From positions 496,001 to 560,000 of the forward strand of contig JABTUK010000002.1 in assembly GCA_015075405.1 (NCBI GenBank): 64,000 nt of DNA, written 5' to 3'. Each line of letters begins with the position of its first letter. Within the stretch, counting starts at the first letter, position 1. A program made the translations under genes and the position numbers. Below, one piece after another: positions 35,320 to 43,378 of this stretch. The stretch is from Anaerolineales bacterium. Lineage in GTDB: Bacteria; Chloroflexota; Anaerolineae; 4572-78; J111. A model generated the notes under the pieces. That model saw nothing but the letters and a program-made list of their open reading frames with translations. It did not search any database and had not been told where the DNA came from.

Positions 35320-36054
35320 TTACTCGTTGTCTTTAAGCTGGTTGGCGGCCAACCCGCCATCTTTACGCACTCGCCACAAATGCAGCGAGATGAGCAGAGT
35401 CATCAGCATCGGGATGACCATAATGTGCAGCGCGTAGAAGCGGGTCAGGGCTTCTTGACCCACCTCGGGGCCGCCCAGCAGAATTTGTTGAATGGTCCGG
35501 CCCATCAGCGGCTCATAAGCGGCAATACTGGTGCCAACGGTAATGGCCCAAAACGCAAGCTGGTCCCACGGTAGCAGATACCCGGTGAAGCTTGCGCCCA
35601 GCGTCAAAATCAGCAAGACGACGCCCACCACCCAGTTAAATTCGCGCGGCGGTTTGTAAGCGCCGGTATAAAAAACTCGCACCATGTGCAGGATGGTGGT
35701 AATCACCATCAAGTGCGCGCCCCAGCGATGGAGATTCCGCAGCAACTGGCCGAATGGCACCAGGGTTTGTATTTTTACAATATCCACAAAAGCGTGCTCA
35801 ACCGAAGGTACGTAATAAAACATCAGCAGGACGCCGGTCAAGGCCAGCTCGATAAACAAGAACGTGGTCAGCACCCCCAAGCCCAGGCTATAGCTGGCCT
35901 TGATGCTCCGGCGGTTGACCTTAACCGGGTGGAGGTGAAAGAAGATGTTGGTCGTCATCACCAGCGACCGGTCCAGCGGATTGTCGGGCCAGCCGTGCCG
36001 GAAGAAGGACTTCCAGAGACGAGATTGGGTAACGGTTTGAACAAGAGAGGTCAT
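35320..36054 (-). CDS. Cytochrome b N-terminal subunit, b6-type
   Basis: A 244-residue, four-helix diheme cytochrome b. Heme ligand pairs are His109/His123 and His210/His225; the second pair is 14 residues apart, as in b6, not 13 as in bc1. No Cys is present near the N-terminus, so the extra heme ci of b6f complexes is not expected. The Qo-side block [13 protein letters not shown] is conserved. Start 36054 is set by CGAGGAG six bases upstream; the ATG at 36060 touches that site. With the C-terminal subunit, Rieske and triheme cytochrome downstream it forms a quinol-cytochrome c reductase. Confidence 0.94.
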   Translation of the reverse strand: MTSLVQTVTQSRLWKSFFRHGWPDNPLDRSLVMTTNIFFHLHPVKVNRRSIKASYSLGLGVLTTFLFIELALTGVLLMFYYVPSVEHAFVDIVKIQTLVPFGQLLRNLHRWGAHLMVITTILHMVRVFYTGAYKPPREFNWVVGVVLLILTLGASFTGYLLPWDQLAFWAITVGTSIAAYEPLMGRTIQQILLGGPEVGQEALTRFYALHIMVIPMLMTLLISLHLWRVRKDGGLAANQLKDNE

Positions 36055-36073
36055 GAGCATCTCCTCGAAAATA

Positions 36074-36154
36074 GTGGTCAGTGGTCAGTTATCAGTGGTC
36101 AGTTGAGATGATGACTGATGACTGATGACTGTTCACTGATGACTGTTCACTGAT
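36074..36154. repeat. Palindromic repeat, GACTGAT / GGTCAGT 7-mer family
   Basis: Left arm with GTGGTCAGTGGTCAGTTATC, right arm with tandem GACTGAT and GTTCACTGAT units. It overlaps the end of the GltD-like gene and supplies its TGA stop. Confidence 0.75.
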
Positions 36155-38141
36155 ATTCCAATGCTTCCTTAAACCGGAAGGCTTCCATGGTAATCGCCCC
36201 GGTGGGACAGCGTTTGGCGCACAGGGCGCAGCGGGTACAGGCTGTGTCATCTTTAATCATCGCGGCCATGGGCGGTTTGCCAGACTCCCCTCCGGCATGA
36301 GCCTCGATGACCTGGGCTACGGTTTCATCCCCGCTCAACTGGTCGAGCGACACAATTTTTAGGCAGTTCCAGGGGCACACATCAACACAGCCGTTACAGA
36401 GAATGCACTTGCTGCCGTCGAAGATGGTGTTGACGCTACATTCCAGGCAGCGCTGCCCCTGTCCATAGGCTTCTTCGGTGGAATAGCCCAATTCCACCAC
36501 CGTAACGCCCGTGCGCCGGTCTACCGGCAGGGTGGGAACTTTAACGCGGGGGAGCTCCAGCCAGCCCGGGTAAGGCGTATGGGCCGGGAGTTCCGTCCAC
36601 GAGGTGGTGACTTTGGGGGCAACCGGGCGGCCTTGCAGATGTTGTTCGATGCCCAGCGCAGCCAGATGCCCGTCACGCACGGCATTGATCAGCAGGCGCG
36701 GGCCATAGGCCACATCGCCGCCGGCAAACACATCCGGGGCCGAGGTTTGACCTGTAGCCGGATCAATTTCGATCAGGCCGCGTGGTGAGATACGCACATC
36801 GTCTGCGCCGCCCAAGGCTTTGAGGTCGGCGGCCTGGCCGATAGCCAGGATGAGGGTGTCGCACTCCCACACCTGCTCTGTCCCGGCTTTAAACTTAGGG
36901 TTAAAGCGGCCCTCCTGATCAAAGACCGAGGCGACCTCGATCACTTCCAGCCCGGTCACTTTGCCGCTTTGGCCAACGATGCGGTTTGGCCCGAAGCGAG
37001 GGAAGATGCGGATACCTTCTTCCAGGGCTTCTTCGATTTCAACTTTGGCCGCCGGTATTTCATCCCAGGATTCGAGGGCAATCACTTTCATATCAACTAC
37101 CCCAACGCGCAGGGCGGTGCGGGCCACGTCAAGCGCCGTGTGGACTGCTTCCGCTTCTTCCTCGGCCCGCGCTGTCGTTTCGCTCAAGGCAGCTCGCTGT
37201 TCGGCGGTGATTTGGCCCAGGCGCAGCGCCGTTCGGGCTGCATCCATGGCCACGTTGCCGCCGCCGACCACGATGACCCGCTGGCCCAACTTTACTTTGT
37301 AGCCGAGGTTATAATTGAGCAGCAGGTCAATGGCAGTGATTACCCCGTCGAGGTTAGCTCCTTCCAGGTTGAGTTTGCGGCCTTGCATCAGGCCAATGCC
37401 CAGAAACACCGCGTCGTGAGTACGGCGCAGCTCGGCCAGACTGATATCTTGCCCCACTCGCGTGTTGAAGCAGATTTTTACGCCAAGATCAAGAATAGCC
37501 TGGATTTCACTATCCATCGCTTGCTGATTGATGCGGTAGACCGGCACCCCATAGCGAGCCATGCCGCCGGTTTTTGGGCCTGCTTCGTAAATTGTCACCT
37601 GGTGACCTAGCACAGCCAGGTCGTGCGCTACGGTGAGCCCCACCGGCCCCGCGCCAATCACCGCCACTTTGCCCCGGCGACGGCCAGGTGTAGCCGCCAA
37701 CGCCAACAAATTTTGGCGCGACCAGCGAACCGGCGAATAGGGCGTCTCTGCGCCTTGCCCCGGCAGCGTTTGGCTGGGGGTTATCGCCGGCAGCGGGGGG
37801 GGTGAGCTAACCAGGGAACCGGGCAAGCGGTGACTGGCCTCCGGGCCATACTGTTCGGTCAGTACCCACTTGAGGGGGCGGATGGCCACCGGTTCAAAAT
37901 CCGGGCCAACCGCCCCGCGACGGCAGGCAGTTTCACACGGCGCGCCGCAGATGCGCCCGCAAATGGTTGAAAGCGGGTTAGGGTCGCGGGCAATGCGGTA
38001 GCCCTCTTCCAGGTCGCCGCGCGCTACAGCCGTCACATAGGCGCGGGCGTCGGTGTTGACCGGGCAGGCCGCCTGGCACTTCACCATGCTACGGTAATAG
38101 TCTGTATCGGGAACGACCACCTGATAACGTTTGTCGGTCAT
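36147..38141 (-). CDS. GltD-like NAD(P)-linked flavoprotein with C-terminal 2[4Fe-4S] domain
   Basis: A 664-residue oxidoreductase. The N-terminus is the GltD-type iron-sulfur helical domain (CQAACPVNTDARAYV, then CGRICGAPCETACRRG). Next are FAD-binding VAVIGAGPVGLTVAHDLA and NAD(P)-binding VIVVGGGNVAMDAARTALR domains. The C-terminus has ferredoxin motifs CILCNGCVDVCPWNC and CTRCALCAKRCPTG. No glutamate synthase large subunit is adjacent, and the gene sits between cytochrome b and oxidase genes, so a role in feeding or draining electrons at the quinone/cytochrome level is more likely than glutamate synthesis. Start 38141 has AGGA 8 nt upstream. A low-complexity Pro/Ser insert lies at about 115-140. 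Confidence 0.88.
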   Translation of the reverse strand: MTDKRYQVVVPDTDYYRSMVKCQAACPVNTDARAYVTAVARGDLEEGYRIARDPNPLSTICGRICGAPCETACRRGAVGPDFEPVAIRPLKWVLTEQYGPEASHRLPGSLVSSPPPLPAITPSQTLPGQGAETPYSPVRWSRQNLLALAATPGRRRGKVAVIGAGPVGLTVAHDLAVLGHQVTIYEAGPKTGGMARYGVPVYRINQQAMDSEIQAILDLGVKICFNTRVGQDISLAELRRTHDAVFLGIGLMQGRKLNLEGANLDGVITAIDLLLNYNLGYKVKLGQRVIVVGGGNVAMDAARTALRLGQITAEQRAALSETTARAEEEAEAVHTALDVARTALRVGVVDMKVIALESWDEIPAAKVEIEEALEEGIRIFPRFGPNRIVGQSGKVTGLEVIEVASVFDQEGRFNPKFKAGTEQVWECDTLILAIGQAADLKALGGADDVRISPRGLIEIDPATGQTSAPDVFAGGDVAYGPRLLINAVRDGHLAALGIEQHLQGRPVAPKVTTSWTELPAHTPYPGWLELPRVKVPTLPVDRRTGVTVVELGYSTEEAYGQGQRCLECSVNTIFDGSKCILCNGCVDVCPWNCLKIVSLDQLSGDETVAQVIEAHAGGESGKPPMAAMIKDDTACTRCALCAKRCPTGAITMEAFRFKEALEYQ

Positions 38142-38162
38142 TACTACCATCCTAAGATTTGT

Positions 38163-38231
38163 TGATGCGTGATGCGTGATACGTGAAAGTTTTGGCCGTA
38201 AACCATTACGCATCACGTATCACGTATCATT
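38163..38231. repeat. Palindromic repeat, GATGCGT 7-mer family
   Basis: Left arm TGATGCGTGATGCGTGATAC, right arm TACGCATCACGTATCACGTA. Same family as 56594-56641 and the core of 34267-34393. Confidence 0.8.
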
Positions 38232-38245
38232 CCAAGAGAACTACC

Positions 38246-38644
38246 TTATTTCTCGGTCAGTAGATAAGCCACCAGATCGGCGATTTGCTGCTCCGATAAC
38301 TCATCCTTAAAGGTCTGGTACATATCCCCTTCCTTAAAGCCCTCCACTACGTAGGCATTCGGGTTGAGGATCGACTCCTTGATGTACTCCTCGGCCGACA
38401 TACCGGGGACGCGGGAAGCGGCCCGGGTGGCCGTTCCGGCGGTGTAGGGCGCTTTATCGGCCGGCCCCTCGGCTTCATCCTGGTTGTGGCAGGAGGTGCA
38501 GCCCTCGGCGGATTTGGTACCGATGGTGGCCTGTTTGTACAGGCTCTCGCCGCGCGAGGCATCGCCGACGACGGGGCCACCCCCGCCGCCACAGGCAGCC
38601 AATATAAACAACAGAATAAACGGAACAATCAAAGTAACACGCAT
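38246..38644 (-). CDS. Monoheme cytochrome c lipoprotein
   Basis: A 132-residue lipoprotein with lipobox FILAAC and a Gly-rich tether. One heme site CTSCH (about 49-53) and a C-terminal helix DLVAYLLTEK typical of small class I cytochromes. The sixth ligand is probably a Met in GDMYQTF. Tethered to the outer face of the membrane, it is a candidate electron donor to the oxidase subunit II encoded upstream. GGAG lies 11 nt before ATG 38644. Confidence 0.9.
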   Translation of the reverse strand: MRVTLIVPFILLFILAACGGGGGPVVGDASRGESLYKQATIGTKSAEGCTSCHNQDEAEGPADKAPYTAGTATRAASRVPGMSAEEYIKESILNPNAYVVEGFKEGDMYQTFKDELSEQQIADLVAYLLTEK

Positions 38645-38681
38645 AGAAACATGGTCTCCTTTTTATAAATATTGCAGACAA

Positions 38682-40370
38682 CTATTGCCAAACATTAAAC
38701 CCAGGCGAGGTCATCGCCACATTGCTTATAAGTTGGAACAACATGGGGCCGTAACCGATGATAATCAAAGCCGCCGCGCCGACCAGCCAGGGTTTCCAGC
38801 TATCAAGCCAGGCTGGGGTCAATTCGGCGTTCAACGGTTCGGCTACGGGCATTTCCACCTGTACCTTTTCTTTGGAGAAATAGGCGGTCATGACCATGTT
38901 CAGGAAGAACAGAATGGCCGAAACCAATAGGATTATCCCACCGATGCCGACCATCATCAGCGGCACTCGCCACTCACTGTTGCCATAGTTCTCCATAGCT
39001 ACGCCCAGCATCGTGCGGCGTGGCGCGCCCAGCAGACCCGCTGCATGCATGCCGCGAGAGAAGATAGCCATGCCGACAAACCAAATCCAGGCCTGCCACA
39101 GGGCGACCTTGCGGCTCCAGAGCGCGTTGCCGGTCAGGTGCGGCAGCAGCCAATACAGGATACCGATAAACGACAGGGTAACGGCCGTCCCGACGGTCAA
39201 ATGAAAGTGACCCGGCACCCAGGCGGTATTGTGGACGACCAGGTTGATGTTGTACGAAGCGTTGACCAGGCCACTGATGCCGCCGAAGGCAAACAGAATC
39301 ATCGCCAGGGCCTGGGCGGTGAAGGATGGCTCATCCCACGGTAAAGCGCGAATCCAACCAAACAGCCCCTTGCCGCCGCGCGCCTTGCCGCCGACTTCCA
39401 TCGAGGCAATGACGTTAAAGGCGGTGAGCAAGCTGGGGAAGAAAACGGCATAGGTTAGCACCGCGTGCAAAAATTTCCAGCCGGCCGGCACGCCGGGGTC
39501 CACATATTGGTGGTGGAAACCCAGCGGCACCGACAGCAGCAGGAACAGCCAGAAGGCAAAGCGGGCCATTGGCTCGCTGAACAATTTGCCGCCGGCCTGC
39601 TTGGGAACCATCCCGTACCAGGAGATGTAGGCCGGTAGCAGCCAGAAGTAAACCAGGGGATGGCCGGTGAACCAGAACAGGGTGCGGGCGAGCTGCGGGT
39701 CAATCCCACTCACCCAGCCCAGCGACCAGGGTAGAATCATCCCTAGAATTTCGGCGGCGATACCCAGGGTGCAGATTTGCCATAGGGCCATCACAATCAA
39801 TGAGGTCAAGGCCAGGAAGGGAGTGGTCACGCCTTTATTCTCTTTTCGCCAGGCCATGTAAGTGCCAAACATGCTCCAGCCGCTTACCCAACTGCCCACC
39901 ACCACCAGGGTCAGCCCCAGGTAGAAATACCAGGGCGCTTGCAGCGGTGGGTAAAAAGTGTAGAGCACCGAGGCCATATTGAGCAAGAGCGGCACGGCGG
40001 CCATCAACAGGCCAACAGTCATCACCCAAAAGCCCAACCAGCTCAACCACGGCTGGGCCAAGGGTTTGTTCAGGCCCCGCACGGTGGTCAAGGTCAGGAA
40101 GCCGGTGATGAAGAAGGTGGTCCAGACCAGGGCGTTCAGCACGCCGTGTAAGGTTAAGCCCTGGTAGTAAGATTGTAACAGCGGCTGCAGAAAAGGGTAC
40201 AGATTGATGCCCATATGTTCCAGCGATTGGAGCGGGCCAAACAAGGTACCCAGGGCCAGAGCCACGATGGCGACAAACATGTGCCAGCTTACCAGTTTCT
40301 TTTCTAAGGCAAAGGTGAATTGCTCTTGTCTGGGCAAGTTCACGCGTTGCTTTTCTTCTAATGCAATCAT
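38682..40370 (-). CDS. Cytochrome c oxidase subunit I, B-family (ba3-like)
   Basis: A 562-residue heme-copper oxidase with about 13 membrane helices. Ligands: low-spin heme His in HGVLNALVW, Cu-B His and cross-linked Tyr in HPLVYFWLLPAY, Cu-B HHQYVDP, and the heme pair in HNTAWVPGHFHLTVG. The HPxVYFW form and the presence of subunit IIa place it in the B family, which has high oxygen affinity and one proton channel. AGGAGA lies upstream of ATG 40370. No subunit III gene is present, as is usual for this family. Confidence 0.94.
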   Translation of the reverse strand: MIALEEKQRVNLPRQEQFTFALEKKLVSWHMFVAIVALALGTLFGPLQSLEHMGINLYPFLQPLLQSYYQGLTLHGVLNALVWTTFFITGFLTLTTVRGLNKPLAQPWLSWLGFWVMTVGLLMAAVPLLLNMASVLYTFYPPLQAPWYFYLGLTLVVVGSWVSGWSMFGTYMAWRKENKGVTTPFLALTSLIVMALWQICTLGIAAEILGMILPWSLGWVSGIDPQLARTLFWFTGHPLVYFWLLPAYISWYGMVPKQAGGKLFSEPMARFAFWLFLLLSVPLGFHHQYVDPGVPAGWKFLHAVLTYAVFFPSLLTAFNVIASMEVGGKARGGKGLFGWIRALPWDEPSFTAQALAMILFAFGGISGLVNASYNINLVVHNTAWVPGHFHLTVGTAVTLSFIGILYWLLPHLTGNALWSRKVALWQAWIWFVGMAIFSRGMHAAGLLGAPRRTMLGVAMENYGNSEWRVPLMMVGIGGIILLVSAILFFLNMVMTAYFSKEKVQVEMPVAEPLNAELTPAWLDSWKPWLVGAAALIIIGYGPMLFQLISNVAMTSPGFNVWQ

Positions 40371-40389
40371 GACTTTCTCCTTTGAGAAT

Positions 40390-40462
40390 AGTAGACGGTA
40401 GACGGTAGACAGTAGACAGTAGACAGGGGTAATACATTCCTGCTACCTGCTACCTTGCTACC
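40390..40462. repeat. Tandem GTAGACG/AGTAGAC repeat with partial complement
   Basis: Five tandem 7-mers of the type GTAGACG or GTAGACA, then TACCTGCTACCTTGCTACC as a loose complement. It lies between ctaB and the subunit I gene. Confidence 0.6.
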
Positions 40463-40478
40463 CTTTAAATTGATAGAG

Positions 40479-41417
40479 TTAAAGTAGCGTCCCCCCACAA
40501 ATAGCCAGCAAAACCAGCCCCAGGTAGATGTTAGAGACGTTAAAGAGTTTGAGAGCCTGTGTCCGGGTGGGGGTAAAGATCAAACGGATGGAAAGGCTCC
40601 CCAACCATAGGCCGCCCAGGCTGACCGGCAGCAGATAAAGCCAGCCCAGGGCCGGGTCAACGCTCAACAACAGCCCAATCAGGATAGTCGCGCCGGCGTG
40701 GAGGGCGATCCATCCGGCTGAGGCCCGCCCCCCGACCAGCGCCGGCAGCATGGGTATGCTTGTGCCGGCGTAGTCATCGCGGTAAGCCTGGGCCAGGCTC
40801 CAGAAGTGGATGGGTGTCCAGACAAAGATCAGTAGGGCCAGGCCGACAGCCGTCGGATGCGCCCAATTCCCGGCGGCGGCGCTCCCGCTCAAGACGGCAA
40901 AGCTGCCTGCCGCGCCGCCAATGACGATGTTCAACAGGGTGCGCGACTTGAGCCACATGGTGTAGATACCAACATAGGTTAACGCGCCCAGGATCAGGAA
41001 GAGGGTGAGCATCACATTAAACGGCAGGGCGATCAGCACAGCCAGGAGGATCAGGTAGATACCCGCTTCCAGCACTGCTTCGGGCCGGCTAAAATAGCCG
41101 CTGGCCAGGGGGCGTTTGTGGGTGCGCCGCATCCGGGCATCCAGGTCGCGTTCAAGATATTGATTCAAGGCCGATGCGCCGCTGGCCGATAGAAAGCCGG
41201 TTACCAACAGCAAAATCAGATTGCCGGTCGCCAGCCTGCCGCCGGAGGCCAGCAAGGCCCCCCCGAAGGACGAGAGCATCAGCAGCAGGACCACGCGCAA
41301 TTTGACCAGCACCACCAGCGCGCTCAACGCCGACAGAAACCCAGAGGCGATACCGGCCGCCGGGGCTGTTGCTGGTGGATGGGGGGAAATGGGATAAGCT
41401 CTCGGTCTGGCGTCCAT
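40479..41417 (-). CDS. ctaB: Protoheme IX farnesyltransferase
   Basis: A 312-residue UbiA-family prenyltransferase that turns heme B into heme O on the way to the oxidase heme. The family signature is NQYLERDLDARMRRTHKRPL (about 85-104); a second Asp-rich loop is at WSLAQAYRDDYAG. About nine membrane helices. It begins 3 nt after the subunit II stop. ATG 41417 has only a weak GAG upstream and probably relies on translational coupling. Its place amid oxidase genes is standard. Confidence 0.94.
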   Translation of the reverse strand: MDARPRAYPISPHPPATAPAAGIASGFLSALSALVVLVKLRVVLLLMLSSFGGALLASGGRLATGNLILLLVTGFLSASGASALNQYLERDLDARMRRTHKRPLASGYFSRPEAVLEAGIYLILLAVLIALPFNVMLTLFLILGALTYVGIYTMWLKSRTLLNIVIGGAAGSFAVLSGSAAAGNWAHPTAVGLALLIFVWTPIHFWSLAQAYRDDYAGTSIPMLPALVGGRASAGWIALHAGATILIGLLLSVDPALGWLYLLPVSLGGLWLGSLSIRLIFTPTRTQALKLFNVSNIYLGLVLLAICGGTLL

Positions 41418-41420
41418 ATC

Positions 41421-41900
41421 TTATGGCTCTACAATGATCTTGCCGTACATATTTTGATGGCCTACGCCGCAATATTCGTGACAGACGTAGGGATACTCGC
41501 CGGGGGTGTCAAAGGTAACGGTCAGCTTGGATATCTGCCCCGGCAGAGCCATCATGTTGATGTTGGTATTGTAAAGATCAAACCCATGCTGCACGTCGGC
41601 GCTGGTAATGTAGAAAGTCACCGTGGCGCCGACCGGAACACGAATTTCAGCAGGGCTAAATTTCCAGGGACTGGCTTGAGCCAGGATGTAAGCTTCGTAT
41701 TTGCCGGGGGCCAGTTCGCGCAGGCCCGGTTCGACAAATGGGCCTTCCGTAGTAACAGTTTTGGGGTCTATCCGGGCTTCAGGCTGTGGCACTTGAATAC
41801 TGGCCGCAAAGCCGGAGGTCCCAATAGCGCCGGCAAAGATGAGCAGCATAGCGACGCCCAGGCCAATCCACCATTTCTCATAAAGGTCTACATGCATCAT
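41421..41900 (-). CDS. Cytochrome c oxidase subunit II
   Basis: A 159-residue subunit with a single N-terminal helix (about 9-30) and a cupredoxin domain. The dinuclear Cu-A site is complete: His in ADVQHGFDL and the loop CHEYCGVGHQNM. It accepts electrons from cytochrome c on the outer face. Start 41900 has AGAGGTG 8 nt upstream and overlaps the subunit IIa stop by four bases (ATGA). The single helix, rather than two, is typical of B-family oxidases, where subunit IIa replaces the other helix. Confidence 0.94.
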   Translation of the reverse strand: MMHVDLYEKWWIGLGVAMLLIFAGAIGTSGFAASIQVPQPEARIDPKTVTTEGPFVEPGLRELAPGKYEAYILAQASPWKFSPAEIRVPVGATVTFYITSADVQHGFDLYNTNINMMALPGQISKLTVTFDTPGEYPYVCHEYCGVGHQNMYGKIIVEP

Positions 41901-42019
41901 TGGGTCACACCTCTTTCCAGCAGGGTCAGAAAGACCCAGCTCCACAGAACGATGATCGTTATCAAGTAGATGAGCAGGATGGCCAAAGTTCCTTTGGGAT
42001 GTTCATATTTTGGTTTCAT
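41897..42019 (-). CDS. Cytochrome c oxidase subunit IIa, 40 residues
   Basis: A 40-residue single-helix protein: MKPKYEHPKGTLAILLIYL begins it, the helix spans about 11-33, and it ends ERGVTQ. AGAGAGGAA lies upstream of ATG 42019. The stop overlaps the subunit II start as ATGA, so the two are translationally coupled. In ba3-type oxidases subunit IIa takes the place of the missing second helix of subunit II. The gene is easily missed by length filters. Confidence 0.9.
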   Translation of the reverse strand: MKPKYEHPKGTLAILLIYLITIIVLWSWVFLTLLERGVTQ

Positions 42020-42063
42020 AGTGTTTCCTCTCTATAACAATTTATGGATAGTACAATAAGCGC

Positions 42064-42119
42064 ATAACTACTGGGAGATTTGTTCTTCTTTGGGCAATCT
42101 CCTTTCTTGGCTTAGTTAT
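42064..42119 (-). other. Interrupted stem-loop before the oxidase II genes
   Basis: Outer arms ATAACTA (42064-42070) and TAGTTAT (42113-42119), inner arms GGAGATT and AATCTCC. It lies 45 nt upstream of the subunit IIa start, after the copper chaperone stop. There is no T-tract, so it may be an mRNA structure or part of a repeat. Confidence 0.4.
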
Positions 42120-42126
42120 TGTGGCC

Positions 42127-42576
42127 TCACTCCCGGATTTCCACATCCAGGGGCAGCTCCCCGGATTTTTCAAATTTTAGGGTGACAGAAATGTGGCTGC
42201 CCCGTTCCAGGGGTTTAACGAGTTCAATGAGCATAATGTGATAACTACCCGGTTTTAGTTCAAGGGTGCTCCCGGCAGGGATGTCTAGGGCCGGGACGGG
42301 GCGCATTTTCATGACATCGCCGTCCATATAGGATTCATGTAGTTCAACTTTGGCTGAGGCGGCACTGGTTGCCCCGATCAGCCGGTCGGCCTGGCTGCCC
42401 TTGTTCTCGATCACAACGTAGACCGCACCCGCGCCGGCCATTTTGGGTGAGGGGCGTCCCCAGGCGTCATGCTGTACAATTTGTGGGCCGGCAGCAGCGG
42501 CGCTACAACTCGACAGGATAACTGCCAGTAGCCCTGCCAGGGTGATACTGATAAGATTGACTTTCCAACTGAACAT
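42127..42576 (-). CDS. PCu(A)C periplasmic copper chaperone, lipoprotein
   Basis: A 149-residue lipoprotein (lipobox ILSSC) that hands Cu(I) to the Cu-A site of subunit II. The copper motif H-M-x10-M-x21-H-M is seen as HESYMDGDVMKMRPV followed by GSYHIMLIEL. AGGAGA lies upstream of ATG 42576. It is flanked by SCO genes and the oxidase II genes, the usual assembly set. Confidence 0.93.
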   Translation of the reverse strand: MFSWKVNLISITLAGLLAVILSSCSAAAAGPQIVQHDAWGRPSPKMAGAGAVYVVIENKGSQADRLIGATSAASAKVELHESYMDGDVMKMRPVPALDIPAGSTLELKPGSYHIMLIELVKPLERGSHISVTLKFEKSGELPLDVEIRE

Positions 42577-42630
42577 TTTTTCAATTCTCCTTTGAAATTT
42601 GATGGTTTAAGCTAACGTTTGAGGTTACTA

Positions 42631-42730
42631 CTCAGCCAGGTCATTTCGACCGAAGGGAGAAATCTCCGAGGCCGATGCAGCACGGTGGGGATTTCTCGGC
42701 CTACGGCCTCGAAATGACATGAAGGCTGAG
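42631..42730. repeat. Palindromic repeat, GTCATTTCGA family (second copy)
   Basis: Outer arms CTCAGCC / GGCTGAG, inner GTCATTTCGA / TCGAAATGAC; also CGAAGGGAGAAATCTC in the left arm. Pairs with the copy at 35198-35283. It lies between the SCO gene and the PCu(A)C gene. Confidence 0.8.
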
Positions 42731-42733
42731 CAG

Positions 42734-43378
42734 TTACCGTTTGAGCATATAGTCCAGATCAGAGGCGATGTCTTCAGACGGCGCCCCATAGGGGTAGACC
42801 ACTCGCAAGTAGCCGTCGCGGTCAATCGCCATCACCGTGGCTGTATGGTCTACCAGGTAGCCCAGGGCCGATTCGGACTCTTTCCGTTCGTAAAAAATGC
42901 CATAATAGGTAGCTACTTGAGCAATCTCCTCCGAGGTACCCGTCAAACCGATAAAACTCGGATCGAAATGGGTCATATAATCGGCCAGAACAGGCACGGT
43001 ATCGCGCTCCGGGTCAACTGTCACCATGAGCACCTGAACCTCGTCACTACGCTGGCCCAACGCCTGCCGGGCCTGTTTCAATTCGGCCAGGGTGGTGGGG
43101 CAAACGTCGGGGCAGGTGGTGTAGCCAAAGTACAGCAGCACCAACTGGCCCTTGAAGTCAGTCAATGAAATCGGTTGGCCCATATGGCTGGTAAGCGTAA
43201 AGTTTGTTGCCGGCTGGGGCGACTGCAACACCATCCCTCGAAAGGTGTAAGGCTTGAACATCGTTCCCAGTAGGACCACCAGCCCGGCGAGGACAACAAG
43301 CGCCAGGAGGCCGCCAACGACAAGCCGGGGCATGGATTGGGATTTAGAGTAGACCATTGCTTTGGTTATGGGTAACAT
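42734..43378 (-). CDS. SCO1/SenC-type copper assembly protein
   Basis: A 214-residue thioredoxin-fold protein with an N-terminal membrane anchor (about 17-38). The copper site is complete: CPDVC in YFGYTTCPDVCPTT and His in VDHTATV. It reduces or loads the Cu-A site together with PCu(A)C. ATG 43378 has GGAGCG about 12 nt upstream and overlaps the previous gene by 13 bp; ATG 43357 is an alternative without a ribosome site. Confidence 0.92.
   Translation of the reverse strand: MLPITKAMVYSKSQSMPRLVVGGLLALVVLAGLVVLLGTMFKPYTFRGMVLQSPQPATNFTLTSHMGQPISLTDFKGQLVLLYFGYTTCPDVCPTTLAELKQARQALGQRSDEVQVLMVTVDPERDTVPVLADYMTHFDPSFIGLTGTSEEIAQVATYYGIFYERKESESALGYLVDHTATVMAIDRDGYLRVVYPYGAPSEDIASDLDYMLKR

Noticed and set aside
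36074..36154. Closely spaced direct repeats that could suggest a CRISPR array
   Set aside because: Units are 7-8 nt and contiguous, with complementary units in the other arm; there are no spacers of about 30 nt and no cas genes.
36147..38141. Glutamate synthase small subunit (gltD)
   Set aside because: Extra C-terminal ferredoxin domain, no large subunit nearby and respiratory neighbours. Reported as GltD-like only.
42064..42119. Riboswitch before the oxidase II genes
   Set aside because: Only one interrupted stem is visible, without conserved riboswitch cores or a T-tract.
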